64,000 nt of DNA from Geobacter sp. AOG2 (GCF_019972295.1 NZ_BLJA01000001.1:156049-220048), one strand, 5' to 3'; shown: positions 31,805 to 42,215, numbered from the stretch's first letter. The notes: generated by a model from the sequence alone, not told the origin. Translations and numbers: made by a program.

Positions 31805-33826
31805 TTAAAGAGATAAGTTTTTTAGACCCTGCATAATCAAATGAATACATTCATCGACAAAGGGTGTTTCCATCAATCGCAAATAGGTTAATTCATCAAG
31901 CCCAGAATTTTTCGATAGAGTGGGGATGGCGATTCCCTCAAGGGCCGTCTTCACCTGTCTGTAATCCGCGTGCATACCATATTTTGATGCGATTGTTTGG
32001 ACATCAACGTATCCGGCGTTGTGGCTGTTCTGCCATGCTTCTGTAAGTGAGTCTGGATATGGCGCTTTGCGTAGCACTTTGCAAACATCGCCCACGACAC
32101 CACCAAAAGCGCCCAGCAGGTAAATGGGCTTGCTCTTGTCAATAGCGATAAGGATTTCTTCTAAAACCCCCGGCATTTTCCCGCTGTATCCCGAAAGCTT
32201 TCCACCTGCACAAATACGAGCATGGGAGGAGTCTATAGATAACACTCTCATCTCTGTGAGACATCGCGACCAGATATATTTATTTTGAGGCGTGGACGGT
32301 GGCAGGAAATTATCCTTATCGATATCGTTGGCAATATCATCCGGAATGTCGTATTCAACAGTATCCATGACTGCCTTATAATTTGCGCGCCACGCGGTCA
32401 TTTCTTTGTCAGCTTTGTGGATTGGCCACGACAAGTGGTTCTCTACATGGATGACGTCGGTGTTTAGGCGGTTTTTTAATGCAATAGCTTCGTCAAGGAT
32501 AAACTCTGTAAAACCGTTCTTACGCAAGTCTCCTCCATAAATCAAAGTTGCTGATCTGGCAAGCAGGTGCCGAGCAAGGTCTTGAGCAAGTCTTATAGAT
32601 TGATTTAATGGAAGATGATTTTCCTGGAATCCATCACTTGGAACTTCTGATATGGAAATGCCTACTCTCAAACCATTTAAAGAGTGATCTTCAGAGCTAC
32701 TCCATAGAGGAGTAAACGTGTCAATTTCAAGCTGGTGATGCCAATCTGCCTCCTCAGAGTAAATAGGAGGTTCTGGATAGCAGATTTTCGTAAACGTACC
32801 TTCTGCTTTCAACGCAAGGATTTGACGAATTTCCGGAGGGCGAGAAAAGATTGCACAATCGTCACCAATCCACCCACGTACTTGATAGTGCTCAAGCGAT
32901 TTCAGAGCATGGCAATGACGAATAGTTTCCAAAATTGCAGTGGTAAGAACCTTTAGAGTTTCTGGTTCACTAAGCGGCGGCTTAGGCGATATATGTACGC
33001 ATGGCACATTTGAACCTGCTGGAAAGATTCTGTCTTCATAATTTTCCAAACAGTTAACAGCAATCATTGGCCGGTGATACTTTTTTGCACACAAAATTTC
33101 CCGTTGGCACCAATATCGTGAAGAGTAGTCATCGCTACAAATTGCCACCATTGTTGAGTCTTCAATGTGTTTGATTATCTCTTCATTGAACTTAAATCCA
33201 GGGGAAATTGTTGTTGCATCAAAGAAGTGCGACATGTTTGTGTTTTCAATAAACCGCTTGATCGTCTCCGCATGAAGGCGGCCAGTGTTCCCACTTTTGG
33301 CGTGGCTAAGAAATATATTTATGGAAGACGATTTGCCCTTGTCACCTTCTCCAATTTCAACAAACCCGTGACGGTAAATTTCATGTGCCATGGTAAGTAT
33401 CGTATTTTGAACCACAGACTCGTAATGCCATTCGTATGCGCGAATGAAATTAATATCCTTAAGGCATCCCTCTCCGCCGTGCCCGAGCCCTTCGCGAGTT
33501 AACGCTACGGGAACAACTCGCATTGTCTCATTACATGGAAGATTGCTTATATAGCTGTCCCACGAAGCACGTCCTCTCGTGTTTACGCTTGTAAATACAA
33601 ATAATATATTCCGTGTTGCGAGTTCCTGTGGGTTGTTGTTTGGTACAATAATCGGATTATTGGAGCTATAAAAAAAGATGGGGATATTCAAGTTACGGGA
33701 AAATGGTCGATTAATATCTCTAGAAAGGTATTTTGAGACTGCTTTGAGGATTGGATCAATAACATCGTTGTCCGACGGGTGCCAAATGAAGTGAATCGCA
33801 AGGGGAGGACTATATTGTGAAGGCAT
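31805..33826 (-). CDS. TIR-TIR-SLOG protein, ThsA-like effector candidate
   Basis: A 673-residue protein. Domain order: a divergent TIR-like domain (about 8-150), a typical TIR (about 166-290: INIFLSHAKSGNTGRLHAETI, then TMVAICSDDYSSRYWCQREI with Glu243), a linker, and a SLOG domain (about 385-620: LRVGISISEVPSDGF, then LIYGGDLRKNGFTEF, then GGVVGDVCKVL). In Thoeris ThsA the SLOG domain binds the ThsB-made signal and switches on an NADase. Here TIR would replace SIR2 as the NADase. ATG 33826 is chosen for its GGAGAGG site; the frame continues to 33886. It is first gene of the operon. Confidence 0.78.
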   Translation of the reverse strand: MPSQYSPPLAIHFIWHPSDNDVIDPILKAVSKYLSRDINRPFSRNLNIPIFFYSSNNPIIVPNNNPQELATRNILFVFTSVNTRGRASWDSYISNLPCNETMRVVPVALTREGLGHGGEGCLKDINFIRAYEWHYESVVQNTILTMAHEIYRHGFVEIGEGDKGKSSSINIFLSHAKSGNTGRLHAETIKRFIENTNMSHFFDATTISPGFKFNEEIIKHIEDSTMVAICSDDYSSRYWCQREILCAKKYHRPMIAVNCLENYEDRIFPAGSNVPCVHISPKPPLSEPETLKVLTTAILETIRHCHALKSLEHYQVRGWIGDDCAIFSRPPEIRQILALKAEGTFTKICYPEPPIYSEEADWHHQLEIDTFTPLWSSSEDHSLNGLRVGISISEVPSDGFQENHLPLNQSIRLAQDLARHLLARSATLIYGGDLRKNGFTEFILDEAIALKNRLNTDVIHVENHLSWPIHKADKEMTAWRANYKAVMDTVEYDIPDDIANDIDKDNFLPPSTPQNKYIWSRCLTEMRVLSIDSSHARICAGGKLSGYSGKMPGVLEEILIAIDKSKPIYLLGAFGGVVGDVCKVLRKAPYPDSLTEAWQNSHNAGYVDVQTIASKYGMHADYRQVKTALEGIAIPTLSKNSGLDELTYLRLMETPFVDECIHLIMQGLKNLSL

Positions 33827-33973
33827 TATAGCCACCTCTCCATCATGAGAGCGGCTTCCGAGGGCATGCCTAATGGAATGAAACATCGCAGGTCTGCCAT
33901 TTGCAACCTCGCTCTTATAAAGACACCTTAATAAAATCGATTCAATTGTACACCCACAAGCACAGGTTTCAAC

Positions 33974-34178
33974 AACAAAATCAATATGTTAAAATAATTA
34001 ACACTCCCCCGAAAATGTTAAAAAAATTAACATAAAAAGACCATTTCAGCCCTCTTGCCCCCAACCCCCCGACATCACACAAAAAAAGCCCCCGAATCCC
34101 ATTCGGAAGCCCGCCTTTGTATCATATTGACCCACACCCTCCCACACAAGCGCCGCACCCAAAACACCATCTGTCCAC
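33974..34178 (-). repeat. About 205-bp inverted repeat, right copy
   Basis: Reverse complement of 8165-8370 with a few substitutions. It holds the same hairpin (cccgaatcccattcgg) and both palindromes, and lies directly upstream of the TIR-TIR-SLOG gene. Confidence 0.85.
33987..34032. promoter_or_regulatory. Paired palindromic operators before the seven-gene operon
   Basis: TGTTAAAATAATTAACA (33987-34003) and TGTTAAAAAAATTAACA (34016-34032), the same two 17-bp palindromes and 29-bp spacing as at 8312-8357. They lie 160-205 bp before the TIR-TIR-SLOG start and are likely to control the whole operon. Confidence 0.65.
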
Positions 34179-34310
34179 GAAAGACACGAAAAACACGAAC
34201 GCGAACGAACCACGAGGATGAACGAAAAAATCGACCGTTCACACGAAAAGGTTAGCCGCTTTTGTCCATAATCGTCAGGCCTTGTTCGTGTCTTTCGTGC
34301 TTTTCGTGGA
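34174..34310. repeat. Inverted 'cacgaaa' repeat
   Basis: Left arm TCCACGAAAGACACGAA (from 34174) and right arm TTCGTGTCTTTCGTG to TCGTGGA (34285-34310) are inverted copies. A related copy lies at 35114-35145. Dispersed intergenic repeat with no coding content. Confidence 0.7.
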
Positions 34311-34346
34311 CCGGCCTTGGTTTTAAGGCTGGCTACCACCCCAAAA

Positions 34347-34382
34347 ACAAAAACGCCCCGCCGGTATCCCGGCAGGGCGTTG
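34347..34382 (-). terminator. Terminator, higBA side copy
   Basis: ACGCCCTGCCGGGATACCGG... hairpin (CGCCCCGCCGG / CCCGGCAGGGCG on the plus strand), followed on the minus strand by a TTTTTG run. It ends higBA and is almost identical to 35346-35382, which ends the liv operon. Confidence 0.7.
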
Positions 34383-34402
34383 GTACGCAGGGCAGGAAGG
34401 TT

Positions 34403-34780
34403 TTACGCTGCCATTCTCTGATTTTTTGCAGCGGGGCTTTGAACAAGCCGGGGGATGGCGTCAAGCAGCTCCAGAATAGCGGGGCGGACACGTTCCATGT
34501 CGTAGGACGCCTGCAACGATGTCCAGAAATCCGGCGTCGTGCCGAAGAACCGCGCCAGACGCAAGGCGGTATCCGCCGTTATGCCCCGTTTGTGGTGCAC
34601 GATTTCGTTGATCCTGCGGGGAGGCACCCCGATAGTCACCGCCAGCCGGTGCTGGGTCACCCCCAACGGCTCCATGAAGTCATGCTGCAACACCTCTCCC
34701 GGATGAACAGGGGCGAGTTTCGTCCCGTCCGATACATCCGAATAATCCATTTTTTCCAAATCTTCGCGCTTGATTGTCAT
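34403..34780 (-). CDS. higA: HigA-type antitoxin (XRE family)
   Basis: A 125-residue antitoxin with the HigA pattern VHPGEVLQHDFMEPLGVTQ, RRINEIVHHKRGITADTALR and FFGTTPDFWTSLQ. The HTH binds the operon promoter and the protein neutralises HigB. ATG 34780 follows AGGAG; the upstream frame to 34858 is not needed. It lies 11 bp after higB, the usual toxin-first order of higBA. Confidence 0.9.
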   Translation of the reverse strand: MTIKREDLEKMDYSDVSDGTKLAPVHPGEVLQHDFMEPLGVTQHRLAVTIGVPPRRINEIVHHKRGITADTALRLARFFGTTPDFWTSLQASYDMERVRPAILELLDAIPRLVQSPAAKNQRMAA

Positions 34781-34791
34781 TACGGCTGCTC

Positions 34792-35073
34792 CTAGTGATA
34801 ATCCACGATTTCCACGTCTTCGGCGCTCCCATCCTCCCAGCGAAAGCAGATACGCCATTGGTCATTGATCCTGATGCTCCATAATCCTTTTCTGTCGCCC
34901 TTCAACGTCTCCAGCCGATTGCCGGGAGGGATGCGCAGGTCGTCGACCATCCGGGCGGCGTCCAACTGCTTGAGCTTGCGACGCGCCGTTTGCTGCATGT
35001 CGAGCGGCAAGCGACGAACGGCAAGGCCGGTAAATATGGCGGCTGTCTCTTTGGATGCGAAACTGCGGATCAT
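34792..35073 (-). CDS. higB: HigB/RelE-family toxin
   Basis: A 93-residue mRNA interferase of the RelE/HigB plasmid-killer type: MQQTARRKLKQLDAA, then LRIPPGNRLETLKGDRKGLW, then SIRINDQWRICFRW. It appears intact, with the basic and aromatic residues of the family. It pairs with higA just downstream. Confidence 0.9.
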   Translation of the reverse strand: MIRSFASKETAAIFTGLAVRRLPLDMQQTARRKLKQLDAARMVDDLRIPPGNRLETLKGDRKGLWSIRINDQWRICFRWEDGSAEDVEIVDYH

Positions 35074-35113
35074 GGGAAAAGCATAACTCTATCCGTTATT
35101 AACGTCAAGCGTT

Positions 35114-35345
35114 ATGGTTGTTCGTGGTTTTCGTGCTTCTCGTGGACAATCGCGGTATTGAGGGTTGTTTGAGGACGGCGACCACCCCCGGCCCCTCCTG
35201 AACCAGGAGGGGAGGAAAGCACCGCCCAACGCTTCCCCCTCCTGGTTCAGGAGGACCCTCTGGGGCCTAAAGGGGGCAGGGGGTGGTAGATAGCCCCTCT
35301 TCCCCCTCCCTAACCCTCCCCCGCTGGGGGAGGGGATACGTAACA
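35114..35345. repeat. Intergenic repeats between higBA and liv
   Basis: Holds a third 'cacgaaa' copy (35114-35145, ttcgtggttttcgtgcttct) and an inverted pair CCCCTCCTGAACCAGGAGG / CCTCCTGGTTCAGGAGG (about 35197-35255). A low-complexity C-rich tract follows. No gene is seen. Confidence 0.6.
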
Positions 35346-35382
35346 AACAAAAAACGCCCGCCGGTGTCCCGGCAGGGCGTCA
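35346..35382 (-). terminator. Terminator of the liv operon
   Basis: Hairpin CGCCCGCCGG / CCGGCAGGGCG with a minus-strand T-run (TTTTTTG), 22 bp after livF. Duplicate of 34347-34382. Confidence 0.75.
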
Positions 35383-35403
35383 ATATCGATATGCAAAGGG
35401 CGG

Positions 35404-36107
<704 letters not shown>

Positions 36108-36108
<1 letters not shown>

Positions 36109-36878
36109 CAGTGGCTGGCTCCTTTTCCCAGGTAGGCTTCGATCACGGCCGGGTTGGCCCGGACCTCCTCGGGCTTGCCTTCGGCGATCTTGACGCCGTA
36201 ATCCAGGACGGCGATGCGGTCCGAGAGACCCATGACGAATTTCATGTCGTGCTCCACCAGGAAGACGGTGACGCCGGTGGCCCGGATCTTGCGCACCATC
36301 TCCAGGAGGGTCTGCTTTTCCTGGGGGTTCATGCCGGCGGCCGGTTCGTCCAGGAGGAGCAGGGCCGGTTCGATGGCCAGGGCGCGGGCGATCTCCAGGC
36401 GGCGCTGTTCGCCGTAGGGGAGGTTGCAGGCTTGCTCGTAGGCCTTGTGGGCCAGGTCCACCTGGGTCAGGCAGCGGATGGCCAGTTCCAGAAGGCGTCC
36501 CTCTTCCCTGCGCACCGGGGGGAGCAGCTTGAGCAGCGCGCCGGTCAGGTTCCAGGTGCCCCTGGTGTGGGCGCCGATGAGGACGTTCTCCAGGACGGAC
36601 AGCTCGTTGAAGAGGCGGATGTTCTGGAAGGTGCGGCCGACGCCGCCGCCCGCGATGACGTGGGGGGGCAGCCCGGCGATGCTTTTGCCCTTGAAGCTGA
36701 TGCCGCCTTCGGTGGGGGGGTAGATGCCGGTGATGAGGTTGAAGATGGTGCTTTTGCCGGCCCCGTTGGGACCGATCAGGGCCATGATCTCGCCCTCTTC
36801 CACATCCAGGTTGACGCCGTTCACCGCGACCAGGCCGCCGAAACGGATGGTGGCGTTATCGAGTTTGAGCAGTGCCAT
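36108..36878 (-). CDS. livG: Branched-chain amino acid ABC transporter ATPase LivG
   Basis: A 256-residue second ATPase: Walker A GPNGAGKST, signature NLPYGEQRRLEIARAL, Walker B LLLLDEPAAGMNP, switch VFLVEHDMKFVMGLSDRI, and the LivG C-terminus NPAVIEAYLG. Pairs with LivF. It begins with a TGATG overlap on livM. Confidence 0.95.
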
Positions 36879-37792
36879 CAGTGTTTCTCCTCCCGGACGC
36901 GGACCGCGCCGCGCGGCTTGATCCCCAGCTTGCGCAGCGCCAGGTCGGTGAAGTTGACGCCGCCCAGGAGGCCGTTGGGCCGGAAGACCATGAGGAAGAC
37001 CATGAGGGCGCCGTAGACCAGCATGCGGTACTGGGACATGAAGCGGAGGAATTCGGGCGCGGCGGAGAGGATGGAGGCGCCGAAGACCGCGCCGGGGATG
37101 CTCCCCAGGCCGCCCAGGACGATCATGCTGAGCATGTCCACGGATTTGAGAAAGCCGAAGTCCGACGGGTTGATGTAGCCCAGGAAGTGGGCGTAGAGGC
37201 AGCCGCCGACCCCGGCCATGAAGGCGCTGATGGCGAAGGACTGGACCTTGTAGCGGGCGATGTTGATGCCCATGGATTCCGCCGCGATCTCGTCGTCCCG
37301 GATCGCCTTGAACGCGCGGCCGAGCCGGGAGTTCTGGATGAAGGTGGAGGCGATGATCATGAGGACGGCGACGATGAACACGATTACGGGCATGGGCAGC
37401 GACGTCTGCGGGGTGGGGACGGTGAGTCCCAATGCCTTGTTGGTGATCTCCAGGTTGAGGAAGACGACCTTGACGATCTCGGCGAAGCCCAGGGTGCAGA
37501 TGGCCAGGTAGTCGCCGGTCAGCCTGAGGATCGGCCAGCCGATGACGGCGGCCACGAGGGCGGTGAAGAGGCCGCTCGCAAGCAGGTTGAGGTAGAAGGG
37601 GGTGCCGGTCTTGAGGGTGAGCAGCGCCCCGGTGAAGGCGCCGACGCTCATGAAGGCGGCATGTCCCAGGGAGAGCTGGCCGGTGAGGCCGGTGATGATG
37701 TTGAGACCCAGGGCCAGGGTGATGCCGATGCCGATGTTGACCAGGATCTGGAGGAAATAGGGGTCTATGGAGTTGACGAGGCCGTGCAGCAT
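36878..37792 (-). CDS. livM: Branched-chain amino acid ABC transporter permease LivM
   Basis: A 304-residue inner-membrane permease with about nine hydrophobic segments and LivM hallmarks GLTGQLSLGHAAFMSVGAF, AIRDDEIAAESMGI and SMIVLGGLGSIPG. It partners LivH. The charged C-terminal tail (GAVRVREEKH) is cytoplasmic. Confidence 0.94.
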   Translation of the reverse strand: MLHGLVNSIDPYFLQILVNIGIGITLALGLNIITGLTGQLSLGHAAFMSVGAFTGALLTLKTGTPFYLNLLASGLFTALVAAVIGWPILRLTGDYLAICTLGFAEIVKVVFLNLEITNKALGLTVPTPQTSLPMPVIVFIVAVLMIIASTFIQNSRLGRAFKAIRDDEIAAESMGINIARYKVQSFAISAFMAGVGGCLYAHFLGYINPSDFGFLKSVDMLSMIVLGGLGSIPGAVFGASILSAAPEFLRFMSQYRMLVYGALMVFLMVFRPNGLLGGVNFTDLALRKLGIKPRGAVRVREEKH

Positions 37793-37794
37793 GT

Positions 37795-38670
<876 letters not shown>

Positions 38671-38863
38671 GCAGGTCATCCCGTCAAGGAGTAAAGTATC
38701 TGATTAAATGAATCTTTTACAACGAAGGGCACTGCTTTTTATCACAGTAAACACTATGTCTGCAAGCGAATTGTTTGACCAATTCGATTTTGTTTGATTT
38801 GAGCAAAGCGTTCCGTGCTATACAGAACCCAAAACGGAAGGTTACCGTAATATAAAACGTAAC

Positions 38864-39775
38864 ATGAAACGTAATATGAAACCTATGCCTTCGAACGACC
38901 GTCAAGCCCTCCGCGGATGCTGCGCACTGGCCGCCGCAGCCTCGATCTGGGGCGGTATGTACGTGGTCAGCAAGTACACCCTGGACTACATTCCTCCCTT
39001 CACTCTCCTGTGGTTACGGTATGTTACAGCATTTGCCACCCTCTACCCGCTGGCCCGGCGCCAGCAGGCCGCACCGCTGAATCGTAGCGACCATCGGGCC
39101 TTCATCGCCATCGGATTTGTGGGCTACTTCGTCTCGGTTGGCCTGCAATTCATCGGAACGCGTCTTTCCTCAGCACATAACGGCGCCATCCTCACCTCCG
39201 CCAGCCCGGCCTTTATCCTGCTGTTCGCGTGGTTCATGCTGGGGGAGCGCCTGACCCCCCGCAAGCTGCTCTCCGTCCTTCTGGCGAGCATTGGGGTTCT
39301 CATCGTCGTCGGCTGGGACTCCACCGCGACCGGCGGCCGGGTGCTGGCCGGCAATCTGGCCCTGATCGGCGCCGCCGTCACTTGGGCGCTTCTATCGGTC
39401 CTGGCCCGAAAATTCTCGGCAGGCCTGTCTCCTCTGGTCATCACTACGTGGGCCATCTTCTGGGCTACCCTGATGACGACCCCGGCCATGATCATCGAAT
39501 GGCGCTTCTTGCCGGTCAGCGGCCTGGGCAATCCTCTGCTCTGGGGGGCGGTGCTCTACCTCGGGGTCGTCTCAACCGCAGGGGCCTTCTATCTCTGGAA
39601 CAAGGGGATGAGCCTGGTGGAAGCCGGTACCGGTTCGATCTTTTTCTTCCTGCAGCCGGTGGTGGGGGCGCTCTTGGGGTGGCTGGTGCTGGGAGAACAT
39701 CTGTCGTTGTCGTTCTTTGCCGGGGGCGGGGTGATTCTATTGGCGGTGCTGATCGTTTCCTACCGCCGAGCCTGA
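38864..39775 (+). CDS. EamA/DMT-family transporter
   Basis: A 303-residue permease with ten membrane segments and two EamA halves: SIWGGMYVVSKYTLDYIPPF in the first and LGVVSTAGAFYLWNKGMSLVEAG in the second. It probably exports an amino acid or metabolite. The start is uncertain because ATGs at 38864, 38876 and 38885 lie in a short repeated stretch (aaacgtaacatgaaacgtaa) without a clear ribosome site. Confidence 0.88.
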   Translation: MKRNMKPMPSNDRQALRGCCALAAAASIWGGMYVVSKYTLDYIPPFTLLWLRYVTAFATLYPLARRQQAAPLNRSDHRAFIAIGFVGYFVSVGLQFIGTRLSSAHNGAILTSASPAFILLFAWFMLGERLTPRKLLSVLLASIGVLIVVGWDSTATGGRVLAGNLALIGAAVTWALLSVLARKFSAGLSPLVITTWAIFWATLMTTPAMIIEWRFLPVSGLGNPLLWGAVLYLGVVSTAGAFYLWNKGMSLVEAGTGSIFFFLQPVVGALLGWLVLGEHLSLSFFAGGGVILLAVLIVSYRRA

Positions 39776-39786
39776 AAAAAGTATTT

Positions 39787-39914
39787 GCCACAGAGCCGCA
39801 GAGTCACAGGGGTAATAAAAGAAAAATGTAACGCCACAATCCCTGAAGTCTCTCTATTCCGGTGATTATGGCGTTACGAGGAAAATCCTGTGATTTCCTC
39901 TGCGTCTCCGTGGC
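39787..39914. repeat. Inverted 'ccacagag' repeat
   Basis: GCCACAGAGCCGCAGAG (39787-39803) and CCTCTGCGTCTCCGTGGC (39897-39914) are inverted copies of a dispersed element also seen at 43464-43580 and 47239-47279. It fills the gap between convergent genes. Confidence 0.7.
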
Positions 39915-39924
39915 CTAAGCCGTG

Positions 39925-40146
39925 CTATACCTGCACCACTTCCTTGATGCCGGGGACCTGTTCCTTCACGGCCCGCTCGATACCCATTTTGAGGGTCATG
40001 GTGGACATGGGGCAACTGCCGCAGGCCCCTTTCAGGCGGACTTTGACGACGCCGTCGTCGGTCACCTCCACCAGTTCCACATCGCCGCCGTCGGCCTGCA
40101 GGCCGGGCCGCACCATTTCAAGTACCTTTTCGACTTCTGCTTTCAT
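39925..40146 (-). CDS. Nfu-type iron-sulfur scaffold (NifU C-terminal domain)
   Basis: A 73-residue protein consisting of the NifU C-terminal domain: [17 protein letters not shown], then [20 protein letters not shown] with the cluster-binding CxxC. It delivers or assembles Fe-S clusters, consistent with an Fe-S- and cytochrome-rich cell. ATG 40146 follows AAGGAG. Confidence 0.92.
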   Translation of the reverse strand: MKAEVEKVLEMVRPGLQADGGDVELVEVTDDGVVKVRLKGACGSCPMSTMTLKMGIERAVKEQVPGIKEVVQV

Positions 40147-40299
40147 CGTTGCTCTCCTTTTTGGTATGTGTAATGCCACAAAATCATGAAAACCGAACCA
40201 CCAGGACAGGATGGGGCAAGGTTGTACCGCCTCACGCCTCTCATCCCGTGTATCCTTGCAAAACTGTTTTCACCCCTGTGTTTCCTCGCTTAGGCCCTT

Positions 40300-41697
40300 T
40301 CAGCGCAATGGCAGCCCCGGCTCGGTCAGATGTTCCGGCTTCATGACTGCTTCCAGTTCCGCCTCCGGCATCAGGCCGCGTTCCAAGACGATCTGCCGAA
40401 TGGATCTGCCGGTCGCCACCGATTCCTTGGCCACGTCGGCCGCCGCGTTGTAGCCGATGTAGGGCGCCAGCACCGTGACCAGCCCCAGTGAATCTTCCAG
40501 ATAGCGACGGCAACGCTCCTCGTTGGCCCGTATCCCCAGTATGCACGATTCGGTGAGTTTGCGCACGCCGTTTGTAAGCAGTTCCATGGCGAACAGCACG
40601 TTGTAGGCAATCAGCGGCATCATCACGTTCAACTCCAGCTGTCCGGCCTGGGCCGCCAGCATTACCGCCTGGTCGCAGCCGATCACCTGAAAGCAGACCA
40701 TGTTGACCATCTCGGCCATGGATGGGTTGATCTTGCCCGGCATGATCGAGGAACCGGGCTGGACTGGCGGCAGACGAATCTCGTCCAGACCGGTGCGCGG
40801 GCCGGATGAGAGCAGGCGCAGGTCGTTGGCGATGCGGCCGATGGCGACCGCTGTTCCCCGCAAGGCCGAAGAGAGGGCCAGGAAGGGTTCCATGTTCTGC
40901 ATTGCCTCGAACAGGTTCCCACTGGCAGTGACCGGAAGGCCGGTATCAGCAGCCAACTCCTCTATGACGCGCTTGATGTAATCCGGCTCGGCGTTCAGGC
41001 CGGTGCCTACGGCGGTGCCGCCGATACCCAGTTCCAGAAGCGCCGGAAGGCACCCCTCCAATCCCTCGCGGCTCCGGCGCACGGCCTCCGCATAGGCGCC
41101 GAACTCCTGGCCCAGGCGGATCGGTACCGCATCCTGCAAATGGGTGCGCCCGGATTTGAGGATCGGATCAAACTCCCGCGCCTTGCCGGCCAGGGCTTTT
41201 TCCAACCCTTCCAGCACCTCCAGCAGCGGGTCGAGCATTCTGAGCGAGGCCAGGCGGATGGCGGTGGGGATCACGTCGTTGGTGGACTGGGCCATGTTGA
41301 CGTGGTCGTTGGGGTGCAGGATGGAAAAGTCTCCCCGCGTGCGCCCCAGAAGCTCCAGAGCCCGGTTGGCCAGGACCTCGTTGATGTTCATGTTGTGGGA
41401 GGTGCCGGCCCCTGCCTGGAAAGGATCGACCACGAACTGTTCGTCGAATCTCCCCGCCAACGCCTCGTCGGCCGCCGCCACGATGGCGCCGCCGATCTCG
41501 GCGGAAAGCCTGCCGCCGGCCATGTTGGCCTTGGCAGCGGCCTTCTTAATGGCAACCGTGGCCCACACAAAGGCGGGGTGGGGTTTCAGGCCGGAGATGG
41601 GAAAGTTACGCACTGCCCGTGCCGTCTGGGCGCCGTAATACGCTTCGGCCGGGACTTCCATCTCACCGAAGGTGTCTTTTTCGATACGCGTGGTCAT
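40300..41697 (-). CDS. aspA: Aspartate ammonia-lyase
   Basis: A 465-residue fumarase/aspartase-superfamily enzyme. It has the signature GSSIMPGKINPSMAEMVN and the active-site blocks SGRTHLQDAVPIRLGQEF and HPNDHVNMAQSTND. After the signature, AAQAGQLELNVMMPLIAYNV and CILGIRANEERCRRYLEDSLGLVT resemble aspartase rather than class II fumarase. It interconverts aspartate with fumarate and ammonia, feeding the TCA cycle or fumarate respiration. Fumarase is the main alternative. Confidence 0.88.
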   Translation of the reverse strand: MTTRIEKDTFGEMEVPAEAYYGAQTARAVRNFPISGLKPHPAFVWATVAIKKAAAKANMAGGRLSAEIGGAIVAAADEALAGRFDEQFVVDPFQAGAGTSHNMNINEVLANRALELLGRTRGDFSILHPNDHVNMAQSTNDVIPTAIRLASLRMLDPLLEVLEGLEKALAGKAREFDPILKSGRTHLQDAVPIRLGQEFGAYAEAVRRSREGLEGCLPALLELGIGGTAVGTGLNAEPDYIKRVIEELAADTGLPVTASGNLFEAMQNMEPFLALSSALRGTAVAIGRIANDLRLLSSGPRTGLDEIRLPPVQPGSSIMPGKINPSMAEMVNMVCFQVIGCDQAVMLAAQAGQLELNVMMPLIAYNVLFAMELLTNGVRKLTESCILGIRANEERCRRYLEDSLGLVTVLAPYIGYNAAADVAKESVATGRSIRQIVLERGLMPEAELEAVMKPEHLTEPGLPLR

Positions 41698-41802
41698 ACA
41701 TGTCCCCCCTTTCTCACGTTCTACGGCTACTCATCATTTTACCACGGAGGAGCAAGGGGAGAGCATGAAACTTCCCGTGAAAGGGCACCGGGATCCTGGG
41801 CA

Positions 41803-42171
41803 TCAAGGTTTCTTCTCGAATTTGATAGCTGTGCCTCTGACATTGGTACAGGTATAGGAAAAGATGTTGTAGATTGGTATGAAGCCATAAAGACTACTGG
41901 AAACAGTGACATTCAACAAGGCATCACCCTTGCTGTCCTCCAATGCTTCTTCCACGGCGGCGGAAAACGAAGAGTTGCCAAAGGGAACTACGTTCAATAA
42001 AAAGAAACGGCATGCTTCACCTTCGGCGGTGCCGATCTCTGTGTACGGCTGGCCGTTCCTCAGCAAGGCGCCGGGGTCGCCCATGTTTTTGGTCACCATG
42101 CCCACACTGCCTACCGAGGTGCACCCGGCACAGAGCATTACCGTCGCCAGTGCAGTCCACAACCTTTTCAT
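41803..42171 (-). CDS. Small lipoprotein, TRL-like family
   Basis: A 122-residue lipoprotein (lipobox LCAGC, Cys17). The body has GEACRFFLLNVVPFGNSSFSAAVEEAL and DALLNVTVSSSLYGFIPIYNI, then a TCTNVRGTAIKFEK end, resembling the TRL-like family. Two further Cys could form a disulfide. Function unknown; probably periplasm-facing in the outer membrane. Confidence 0.7.
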   Translation of the reverse strand: MKRLWTALATVMLCAGCTSVGSVGMVTKNMGDPGALLRNGQPYTEIGTAEGEACRFFLLNVVPFGNSSFSAAVEEALEDSKGDALLNVTVSSSLYGFIPIYNIFSYTCTNVRGTAIKFEKKP

Positions 42172-42215
42172 CGGTCCTCCCCTGTCGTCATGACATTCAT
42201 GTATGTCGTAGTCGT

